A stretch of DNA of 6,068 nt from NCBI GenBank assembly GCA_947095985.1, contig CAMUPZ010000034.1:1-6068 (forward strand), written 5' to 3'. The position numbers were made by a program, and so were the translations under genes. The first letter of the stretch is position 1; each line of letters starts with the position of its first letter. This DNA comes from an uncultured Candidatus Saccharibacteria bacterium (lineage in GTDB: Bacteria; Patescibacteriota; Saccharimonadia; Saccharimonadales; Saccharimonadaceae). Below, in pieces: positions 1 to 5,998 of this stretch. The notes beneath the pieces were generated by a model. The model saw nothing but the letters and a program-made list of their open reading frames with translations, made no database searches and was not told where the DNA came from.

Positions 1-102
1 GTCGAGGCGTACATAAAAAACTTGCGCCAAAAAATCGATAAGCCGTTCAAAAAACAATTGATAAAAACCGTCCGCGGCTTCGGTTACCGGATTGAAGCAT
101 GA
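1..102 (+). CDS. OmpR/PhoB-family response regulator, C-terminal fragment (5' truncated)
   Basis: The window opens inside this gene; only the last 33 codons and a TGA stop at 100-102 are visible. The translated end has VEAYIKNLRQKID, which matches the recognition helix of the winged-helix DNA-binding domain of OmpR/PhoB regulators, followed by LIKTVRGFGYRIE, the beta-hairpin wing that ends nearly all family members. The receiver domain with its phosphoacceptor Asp must lie to the left of the window. The stop codon overlaps the ATG of the next gene in an ATGA arrangement, so the two are co-transcribed and probably translationally coupled; the partner is a histidine kinase, as expected for a two-component system. 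By family knowledge, phosphorylation promotes dimerisation on direct-repeat DNA sites. The signal and regulon cannot be read from this fragment. The family call is firm; the specific orthologue is unknown. Confidence 0.93.
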   Translation, partial: VEAYIKNLRQKIDKPFKKQLIKTVRGFGYRIEA

Positions 103-1049
103 AAATTTTTACCTCGGCAACTATTAAATTGGCGGGCTGGTATTTACTGATTTTAATGGTCGTCAGCCTGCTGTTTAGTAGTATTATTTTTCAAGTGGCG
201 CGCTCGGAAGTTGACGCGCAAATCCATAAAATTATCATTCAGCGCGGCAACGATTTTCCTAGCATTGACTTGTCGGAACGGATGGATATTTCGACGCGCA
301 ATCTGCTGATTAGCTTGGGCTATATCAATCTCATCGTGCTGCTGGCAGGCGGCGCTTGTTCGTATTTATTGGCGAGGATTACGCTGCGTCCGATTGAGAC
401 GGCGCATAAAGCCCAGTCGCGGTTCGTTTCCAACGCCAGTCATCAGCTGCGCACGCCGCTGGCAATTATGAAAGCAGAGACCGAACTGGCGCTGAAAAAC
501 CCGAAGATGCCGCGAGCAGAGCTAACGGAAACGCTGGAAAGCAATTTGGAGGAAATTAACAAATTGACCGAGCTGACCGCCATGCTCTTGGAGCTGTCGC
601 GAACAGAGAACAGGCTGGCGCTGGAAGATAAAAGCTTCGACTTGGCGGAATTGATATCCAATCTCATCCGCGAACGAAAAGCTGAAACTCGCACGAAAAT
701 GAACTGCCCAGAACACACAAACATCTCTCTTCACCAAGCCGCAACGCGGGAGCTGTGCGCGATTTTACTTGACAATGCATTAAAACACAGCCCGAAGAAT
801 TCGCCGGTAAAAATCCAAGTGCTGCCATCGAAACAGAATATCACCGTGCATTTTACTAACGACGGCGCGATTTCCCAGCAGAATCTGCCGCACGTGTTCG
901 AGCAGTTTTTCCGCGGCAACCAGCGGACGAAAGGCTATGGCCTAGGACTACCACTAGCCGAACAATTAGCCAAGGCTTTAGGCGGTCAAATATCCGTAAG
1001 TACCGCTAAAGCCTCAACCATTTTTACAATTTCTTTACCTATTATTTAA
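99..1049 (+). CDS. Two-component sensor histidine kinase, two membrane segments, no full HAMP domain
   Basis: This 316-residue membrane sensor should autophosphorylate on His and pass the phosphate to the regulator encoded just upstream. TM1 spans about residues 12-33 and TM2 about 68-91, leaving an external loop of only some 35 residues with no recognisable sensor fold. TM2 runs through LRPIE straight into the dimerisation helix, too short for a complete HAMP domain. The H-box is SNASHQLRTPL with phosphoacceptor H115. The ATPase domain shows an N-box around N226 (LLDNALKHS), an F-box FEQFFRG at 267-273 and a G2 box GYGLGL at 279-284. The G1 region (N254-D-G-A-I258) is shorter and less canonical than DxGxGI. 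The start is set by the 4-bp ATGA overlap with the regulator gene; no strong Shine-Dalgarno precedes it, which fits translational coupling. The small loop suggests membrane-borne or accessory-protein sensing; the ligand is unknown. Confidence 0.95.
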   Translation: MKIFTSATIKLAGWYLLILMVVSLLFSSIIFQVARSEVDAQIHKIIIQRGNDFPSIDLSERMDISTRNLLISLGYINLIVLLAGGACSYLLARITLRPIETAHKAQSRFVSNASHQLRTPLAIMKAETELALKNPKMPRAELTETLESNLEEINKLTELTAMLLELSRTENRLALEDKSFDLAELISNLIRERKAETRTKMNCPEHTNISLHQAATRELCAILLDNALKHSPKNSPVKIQVLPSKQNITVHFTNDGAISQQNLPHVFEQFFRGNQRTKGYGLGLPLAEQLAKALGGQISVSTAKASTIFTISLPII

Positions 1050-1084
1050 ATTTTCAGCTAATTTTCAGAATTGGATGTTGTAAT
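1049..1084 (+). promoter_or_regulatory. Putative response-regulator box (11-bp direct repeat) plus -10 element before the Gre-like gene
   Basis: The nonamer AATTTTCAG occurs at 1049-1057 and again exactly 11 bp later at 1060-1068. Ten bases after the second copy is TGTAAT (1079-1084), five of six matches to the -10 consensus; TAAGAT at 1084-1089 is a weaker alternative. No good -35 hexamer is present at the usual distance. OmpR/PhoB regulators are known to bind tandem repeats with a one-helical-turn period, often replacing the -35 region about 10 bp before the -10. Regulation by the adjacent two-component system is therefore a reasonable inference, not a demonstrated fact. Confidence 0.5.
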
Positions 1085-1093
1085 AAGATTGTT

Positions 1094-1113
1094 GATTGGC
1101 GAGACCGCCAATC
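1094..1113 (+). promoter_or_regulatory. 5' leader stem-loop immediately before the ribosome binding site
   Basis: GATTGGCG (1094-1101) and CGCCAATC (1106-1113) form a perfect 8-bp stem closing a 4-base AGAC loop. The Shine-Dalgarno AAAGGGGA (1116-1123) starts two bases after the stem, leaving three bases to the ATG at 1127. There is no T-tract, so it is not an intrinsic terminator. If transcription starts near 1091 from the TGTAAT element, this hairpin sits at the extreme 5' end of the mRNA. It could protect the 5' end or tune ribosome loading; that role is inferred. Confidence 0.5.
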
Positions 1114-1126
1114 CGAAAGGGGAAGT

Positions 1127-1585
1127 ATGAGTACGACATTTTTAAGTAAAAAAGGCTTTAAAGAATTGCAAAAAGAAATTGCCGGGCTAGAGATTTCAGA
1201 AAAGGCACTTATGGTAGAGCTAAAGGAAATCGGACGCGCCAAGTCACGCGACGACAAACTTCATCGTAACGACGTTATTACACAACTAGAAAATATCCAA
1301 TCAAAAATTTTCACGAAGAAGGATATTTTACGCCACGCTAAGCCTCTGCCGCGAAAACGGGATCGTCTGAGAATTGCTATTGGTTCAGTGGTGGATTTAA
1401 TGGATCAACAGGGAAAAATATTCCGCTACACACTAGTCAATAGCTTGGAAGCTAATCCACTAGACGGCAGGATTTCTGTGGACAGTCCATTAGGGAAGAG
1501 CCTACTTAACCATAAAAAGTCCGAAACCGTTTCCTGGAAAAATGGCTTAGCCGCCAGACAACTACAGATAGTTAATATTCGCTAA
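1127..1585 (+). CDS. GreA/GreB-family transcription elongation factor-like protein with altered coiled-coil tip
   Basis: This 152-residue protein has the two-part Gre layout. Residues 1-70 form the N-terminal coiled coil (starting SKKGFKELQKEI), and residues 80-152 form the C-terminal FKBP-like domain, recognised by IGSVVDL, the YTLVNSLEANP strand-turn (GreA has YxIVGxxEAD) and ISVDSPLGKSLL. Gre factors enter the RNA polymerase secondary channel and rescue backtracked complexes by stimulating transcript cleavage. From residue 8, an ungapped comparison with E. coli GreA, recalled from memory, puts R41 and K44 at the catalytic Asp41 and Glu44; nearby acidics are D42, D43 and D49. Cleavage activity is therefore doubtful, and a channel-binding regulator resembling Gfh1 is possible. 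The ATG at 1127 is chosen because the strong Shine-Dalgarno AAAGGGGA lies just before it. The gene appears monocistronic, ending before an intrinsic terminator. Confidence 0.88.
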   Translation: MSTTFLSKKGFKELQKEIAGLEISEKALMVELKEIGRAKSRDDKLHRNDVITQLENIQSKIFTKKDILRHAKPLPRKRDRLRIAIGSVVDLMDQQGKIFRYTLVNSLEANPLDGRISVDSPLGKSLLNHKKSETVSWKNGLAARQLQIVNIR

Positions 1586-1611
1586 CTTGAATTGTCCGCC
1601 ATGACAGCTTG

Positions 1612-1640
1612 GCTCTCACTGGCGAGTGAGAGCTTTTTTT
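1612..1640 (+). terminator. Rho-independent terminator after the Gre-like gene
   Basis: GCTCTCACT (1612-1620) pairs perfectly with AGTGAGAGC (1625-1633) around a GGCG loop and is followed by seven Ts (1634-1640). The 9-bp stem and T-tract are textbook. It lies 26 bases after the Gre-like stop codon and separates that gene from the ATPase transcript. Confidence 0.93.
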
Positions 1641-1642
1641 CA

Positions 1643-1655
1643 TATAATAAGCTTA
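1643..1655 (+). promoter_or_regulatory. -10 promoter element of a probable leaderless ATPase transcript
   Basis: TATAAT at 1643-1648 is a perfect -10 consensus. It lies two bases after the T-tract of the preceding terminator and six bases before the ATG at 1655. Normal -10 to start-site spacing puts the transcription start at or next to the A of that ATG. No purine-rich Shine-Dalgarno precedes the ATG, which supports leaderless initiation. The -35 region would fall in the terminator hairpin (TGGCGA at 1620-1625 with 17-bp spacing) and is a poor match to TTGACA. Confidence 0.7.
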
Positions 1656-4159
1656 TGCTTTTTTATAATTTATCGGTTAATGAAACATTGAAAAAAATAG
1701 GTTCGCAACGAGAGGGGTTAACTATCAATGAAGCGAAAAAACGCCAGAAAAAATTTGGAGAAAACGTCATCAAACTCCAATCCGAACCGCTTTGGCGAAA
1801 AATCATTGAGCCATTTATGGATGTTTTTTCACTAGTGCTGATTTTGGCCGCAATAGTCAGTCTTATTCATAGTGAAATAATTGATGCCGTCATTATCCTA
1901 ATCATCTTAATAATTTCTGCTGTAATTTTTTACGTCCAGCGCTTCTCAACCGACCGAGTACTCAGGAGCTTGTCGCGGCATGATGCGCAAAAAGTTGACG
2001 TTTTAAGAGCGGGAAAAATTATTTCTATTGATAGCGCAAATCTTGTACCTGGTGATATAATCAATCTTTCCGAAGGCGAAAAAGTACCGGCTGACATTAG
2101 GCTAATTAAAGCCATAAATCTCCGTGTCGACGAATCTCAGCTGACAGGCGAGTCAATCCCAATTGGCAAAAATAGCGATAAATTAGAGGGCGAGCAGCAG
2201 ATTTACGAGCGCACCAATATGCTATTTCAAGGTTCGTTCATAGTATCTGGCACTGGTGCAGGTGTCGTCACAGCAACTGGCAATCAGACAGAGTTTGGCA
2301 ATCTGGCCGCGCTGTCAAAAAAAGAAATCACCAAAAATCCAGTCCAGCAGAAAATCGATAAATTAATTACCAAAATTATCGCTGTCGTTAGTGCAGTGGC
2401 GACTGTGGCGTTTTGTTTAAGCCTGTTGCGCGGTATGGATGTTTTAGACAGCTTACGCTTTGTGATTGCGCTATCCGTAAGCGCCGTGCCAGAAAGTCTA
2501 CCAATTGCAATTTCCGTAGTTTTAGTGCTGGGAATGCGTCGAATGGCCAAGAAAAAGGCGTTAGTCCATCAAATGAGGGCAATTGAGACCATTGGCGTAA
2601 TTAACACTATAGCTACAGATAAAACCGGCACGCTAACAAAAAATTTATTGACTGTCCAGGATATCTGGACTCCAGAGAAGCGTAATAATCTATCAAAAAC
2701 CATAGCGTATTTTGTTAATCGCGGCGACAGCAAAAGTCACGACCCGCTAGATATAGCACTGGACAATTTTGCTCGGAAAAACGGTACTGGCGTCCGTGGG
2801 CTACCAGCAGCAGAATTGCCATTTAATCAAGACTTCTCGATGTCAGCTGCCGTTTGGCATAATGGAGCGAGCTATAAAATATATTACAAAGGCGCGCCAG
2901 AAGAGATTATCAAGCGTTGCAAATTACCAGCCACAGAATCCAAGCGCGCCAAGCAAGCAATTGCCGAATTAACCTCAAAGGGCTACCGCGTAGTTGGTCT
3001 GGCGGTCAGCGATGACGTAGAAATTCCGACTGACTTCTCTAAAATATCACACCAGAAATTGCAATTTAAAGGGCTTGTGGCGGTAGCCGACGTCTTGCGA
3101 CCAGAGGCTTCTCGTGCTATAAAATCAGCAATTTCAGCAGGAGTTTCGGTACGCATGATCACCGGTGACCACTTCGAAACGGCATATCAAATTGGCAAAC
3201 AACTTGGTATGGTTGATAGCAGAGAAGAGGTTTTTGATTGCCGAGAAATGTCGAAGATGACTGACAACCAATTGGACTCAATAATCAAACAGACTAAGGT
3301 GTTTTCGCGCGTTATTCCAGAACAAAAATACCGGATTTTAACCATCTTAAAGCGCCACAATATTACCGCCATGACTGGAGATGGAGTAAACGACGTACCA
3401 GCGCTGTCCGGTGCTGATGTTGGGATTGCTATGGGCTCGGGGTCGCACATTGCGAAAGACGCCGGAGCAATAATCCTGCTAGACAACAATTTCAAAACAA
3501 TTATCGACGCCATGCGAGAAGGCCGGACAATTATCGCCAATGTAAAGCGGATGTTATTTTATCTTTTATCTACCAATACAGGCGAGCTGATTACAATGAT
3601 CGGTGCGCTACTAATTGGCATTAAAACGCCGCTGGAACCAGTGCAAATTTTATGGGTAAATTTGGTGACTGACACGTCAATGGTGATTCCACTTGGCCTG
3701 GAGCCAGCCGAGAAAAATGTCATGAAACAACCGCCCAAAAGTCCTGACGCACCAATTTTAGATAAGATTATGGTTTGGCGAATGGCTGTAGCTGCCGGCA
3801 CAATGGCAGCAATTGCACTAATCACATATGTGCTCTTCGAAAAGCATTACGGTCATGATTACGCGCAAACGTTGGCGTTTATATCTCTGGTAGTTAGCCA
3901 ATGGGCAAATGCTTTTAACGCTCGGAGTGATCAAGATTCTGTCTTTACACGCCTAAAAGTGATGAATCGTAGCTTTTATATTGGAATAACAATGTCGTTA
4001 ATTTTGCAAGCCCTGGTACTGTTTGGGCCGCTCGGTGAACTACTACACATCCATAAAGTCGCCACACACCACATGATTACCATTGGTCTAGCTTCGCTAA
4101 TTATTCCAATTGCCACCAGTGAGATTCATAAGTGGTATAGTAGAGTAAAGAAAATGTAA
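1655..4159 (+). CDS. P2-type cation-transporting ATPase, probably Ca2+
   Basis: This complete 834-residue P-type ATPase couples ATP hydrolysis to cation export across the membrane. The N-terminal cation-ATPase domain (about 1-50) precedes M1 (54-71) and M2 (75-94). The actuator domain carries TGES at 164-167. M3 is at 238-257 and M4 at 266-292 with PESLP (E280). The phosphorylation motif DKTGTLT has D322; the nucleotide domain has KGAP at 412-415; the P domain has TGD at 503-505 and TGDGVND at 574-580. M5-M10 follow to about 822. N641 and E644 (M5) and N669, T672 and D673 (M6) match the side chains forming the Ca2+ sites of SERCA, as does E280. The M8 position equivalent to SERCA Glu908 appears to be Q749 (SQWANAFN). 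PESLP replaces the usual PEGLP. Ca2+ is the best guess, but Na+ or another cation is not excluded. An upstream TTG at 1592 is rejected as the start because the extension would translate the terminator; ATG 1655 fits the promoter. Confidence 0.93.
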   Translation: MLFYNLSVNETLKKIGSQREGLTINEAKKRQKKFGENVIKLQSEPLWRKIIEPFMDVFSLVLILAAIVSLIHSEIIDAVIILIILIISAVIFYVQRFSTDRVLRSLSRHDAQKVDVLRAGKIISIDSANLVPGDIINLSEGEKVPADIRLIKAINLRVDESQLTGESIPIGKNSDKLEGEQQIYERTNMLFQGSFIVSGTGAGVVTATGNQTEFGNLAALSKKEITKNPVQQKIDKLITKIIAVVSAVATVAFCLSLLRGMDVLDSLRFVIALSVSAVPESLPIAISVVLVLGMRRMAKKKALVHQMRAIETIGVINTIATDKTGTLTKNLLTVQDIWTPEKRNNLSKTIAYFVNRGDSKSHDPLDIALDNFARKNGTGVRGLPAAELPFNQDFSMSAAVWHNGASYKIYYKGAPEEIIKRCKLPATESKRAKQAIAELTSKGYRVVGLAVSDDVEIPTDFSKISHQKLQFKGLVAVADVLRPEASRAIKSAISAGVSVRMITGDHFETAYQIGKQLGMVDSREEVFDCREMSKMTDNQLDSIIKQTKVFSRVIPEQKYRILTILKRHNITAMTGDGVNDVPALSGADVGIAMGSGSHIAKDAGAIILLDNNFKTIIDAMREGRTIIANVKRMLFYLLSTNTGELITMIGALLIGIKTPLEPVQILWVNLVTDTSMVIPLGLEPAEKNVMKQPPKSPDAPILDKIMVWRMAVAAGTMAAIALITYVLFEKHYGHDYAQTLAFISLVVSQWANAFNARSDQDSVFTRLKVMNRSFYIGITMSLILQALVLFGPLGELLHIHKVATHHMITIGLASLIIPIATSEIHKWYSRVKKM

Positions 4160-4191
4160 GAATATTCACAAGTTTAACATTAAAGATGGTT

Positions 4192-4199
4192 AGAGGAGT
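4192..4199 (+). promoter_or_regulatory. Ribosome binding site for the GmrSD-like gene
   Basis: AGAGGAGT at 4192-4199 is a strong Shine-Dalgarno sequence ending three bases before the ATG at 4203. It fixes that start. I see no convincing promoter in the 43-bp gap after the ATPase stop, so read-through from the ATPase transcript is the simplest explanation for expression. Confidence 0.8.
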
Positions 4200-4202
4200 A
4201 TT

Positions 4203-5951
4203 ATGTCAAAATTAAATGTAGACCAGAAAAGCATCTATGAGCTTTTATCGGATAGGAAAGCGGACTACATCATACCAGATTACCAGCGTCCATATGCATG
4301 GGACGAGGATAGCTGCCAAACTCTCTGGGATGATATATTTTCTTTCGCGATACCAGATAATGATGCTACAAAATTCGACACAAGCGATGAATATTTTCTT
4401 GGCTCAATTGTGACTTTTGAAAACGACAAGAAGCAGCAAGAAGTAATTGATGGCCAGCAACGTCTGACCACATTCATGCTTCTTCTCCGAGCTTTTTATG
4501 ACCGCTTCACGAAAATGCAAGATCAAGATTCAAAAGACTTTTCCGAACGTATTGCCAGCTGCATATGGAAAACAAACGAAATGGGCAAGCCAGATAAGGA
4601 ACACTTAAAAATAGACTCTGTTGTCGCCACAGACAAAGACAAAGACGAGTTCTTATCAATTCTAAAAACTGGTAATGTAACCAGCAGCCAGACTAGTCGC
4701 TACGCCAACAACTTCCGATTCTTCCTTAAAAAAGTTGACGATTTCATCAATGATTTTCCGAAATTTGCCGAAAAACTTCCTGCTCGCATCTTAAATAACT
4801 GCATTCTTATGCCAATCGAAGCCGAATCTCAAGATACCGCTCTTCGCATATTCTCAACATTAAATGATAGGGGTCTCCCACTTTCAGATTCCGATATTTT
4901 TAAGGCTCAATTCTATCAATATTACAAACAGAAAAGTGAAGACGACAGAGATGAGTTTATTAAAGATTGGAAAAAACTCGAGGAAACATGTGAAAAAATC
5001 TTTCACCCAATCACTGGCACGCCAATGGACGATTTATTTACGAGATACATGTATTTCATTCGCGCCAAGCGAGACAACAATAAGTCCACCACGACCGAAT
5101 CGCTCAGAAGATTTTATGAGCGTGATAAATATTCCGTACTTAAACAAGATGACACTTTTGAAAATCTTAAAGATCTTGCTCAATTCTGGGAAGATATTAC
5201 CGATCAAAATCGTGAACGTTTCAGCGAAGAGGTTTTAAAGAAATTATTCATATTAAACTACGCGCCAAATAGCATGTGGAATTATTTCATATCTGTTTAC
5301 TATTTAGCAAATCGCACCGAAGACGGAAAATTGGATGATGAAGATTTTAAGATGTTTCTCGATCGTACAATTGCATTCATATGGGGATACGCAATAATGC
5401 ACCCAGGCGTGAACGCATTAAGAACGCCTATTTTTGCCGAGATGCTGAATATAGTTAATCTAAATGAAGTTACATTCTCAGACTTCAAATTTGATAAAGA
5501 GCAAACACGCAGTGCGATCCTTATTTATGATTTCAAGAATGGCAGACCAATCACCAAATCCATGCTGGCGCTTCGTATGATGCTTAATAAAGAGCAATTA
5601 TATCCAAAACTCTCTCAGCAGTTTGATATTGAACATATTTATCCCAGAAAGCGACAGGAGAATGAAAAAGGATTGTCTAATAATCGACAAATCGACCTCC
5701 TTGGCAATAAATCTCTTTTAGAAAAACGAGTCAATATTCGCGCATCCGACTATAGATTCGAAGATAAAATTAAATACTACCAGGGTTTTGACAACAGTAG
5801 AGGACAGCGCATAGGCGGAACAGAAAATCTTGAGCTCAAGAATATAAGCAACGTTTATAAAAAATTCGGAGAAAAAGAAATTGTCGAGAGAACTAATTTG
5901 TTTATTGACGATTTTATGAATTTACTAGATAAAAATGGCTTGATTGCTTAA
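4203..5951 (+). CDS. GmrSD-like DUF262-DUF1524 protein (predicted type IV restriction endonuclease)
   Basis: This intact 582-residue protein carries both halves of the GmrSD architecture in one chain. The N-terminal DUF262 (ParB/sulfiredoxin-like NTPase) region has IPDYQRPYAW at 24-33, LGSIV at 66-70 and the signature DGQQRLTT at 83-90, followed by the conserved TLNDRGLPLSDSDI at 219-232. A mostly helical middle region leads to a C-terminal DUF1524 His-Me-finger nuclease with FDIEHIYP at 474-481 (candidate catalytic H478) and LGNKSLLEKRVN at 500-511. By family knowledge, such enzymes cleave DNA carrying modified bases, for example glucosylated hydroxymethylcytosine of phages, powered by NTP hydrolysis in the DUF262 part. 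The target here is unknown; some relatives belong to BREX-type loci, but no BREX gene is visible. All signature residues are present, so it looks active. It lies 43 bp after the ATPase and converges on a tRNA-Gln gene, a typical place for acquired defence genes. Confidence 0.92.
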   Translation: MSKLNVDQKSIYELLSDRKADYIIPDYQRPYAWDEDSCQTLWDDIFSFAIPDNDATKFDTSDEYFLGSIVTFENDKKQQEVIDGQQRLTTFMLLLRAFYDRFTKMQDQDSKDFSERIASCIWKTNEMGKPDKEHLKIDSVVATDKDKDEFLSILKTGNVTSSQTSRYANNFRFFLKKVDDFINDFPKFAEKLPARILNNCILMPIEAESQDTALRIFSTLNDRGLPLSDSDIFKAQFYQYYKQKSEDDRDEFIKDWKKLEETCEKIFHPITGTPMDDLFTRYMYFIRAKRDNNKSTTTESLRRFYERDKYSVLKQDDTFENLKDLAQFWEDITDQNRERFSEEVLKKLFILNYAPNSMWNYFISVYYLANRTEDGKLDDEDFKMFLDRTIAFIWGYAIMHPGVNALRTPIFAEMLNIVNLNEVTFSDFKFDKEQTRSAILIYDFKNGRPITKSMLALRMMLNKEQLYPKLSQQFDIEHIYPRKRQENEKGLSNNRQIDLLGNKSLLEKRVNIRASDYRFEDKIKYYQGFDNSRGQRIGGTENLELKNISNVYKKFGEKEIVERTNLFIDDFMNLLDKNGLIA

Positions 5952-5955
5952 AAAC

Positions 5956-5978
5956 AAAAAATCGCCCAAAAGAGCGAT
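5956..5978 (-). terminator. Rho-independent terminator of the tRNA-Gln gene
   Basis: Read on the - strand, ATCGCTC pairs with GGGCGAT (7 bp including one T-G wobble) around a TTTT loop, followed at once by five Ts (5960-5956), one G and five more Ts. It lies 20 bases after the CCA end of the tRNA. On the + strand the same hairpin has a C-A mismatch and is followed by AATTTAC rather than a T-run, so it would serve the GmrSD-like gene only weakly, if at all. Confidence 0.8.
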
Positions 5979-5998
5979 AATTTACACCTGTTCAAATT

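Noticed and set aside
1592..1654. N-terminal extension of the ATPase from a TTG at 1592, adding 21 residues
   Set aside because: The extension would be encoded across the intrinsic terminator and the TATAAT element, has no Shine-Dalgarno, and adds nothing resembling the family N-terminus. ATG 1655 fits the promoter and the family start.
3187..3825. Long - strand open frames opposite the ATPase (3187-3540 and 3559-3825)
   Set aside because: They lie wholly antisense to strongly conserved ATPase motifs, and their translations show no recognisable domain. They are shadows of the coding strand.
4864..5238. 124-codon + strand frame inside the GmrSD-like gene
   Set aside because: It is an out-of-frame overlap with a well-supported conserved protein, and its translation shows no domain; treated as a chance frame.
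5961..5978. Hairpin as a + strand terminator for the GmrSD-like gene
   Set aside because: On the + strand it has a C-A mismatch and no following T-run, whereas on the - strand it has a wobble-tolerant 7-bp stem and a long T-tract. It is assigned to the tRNA.
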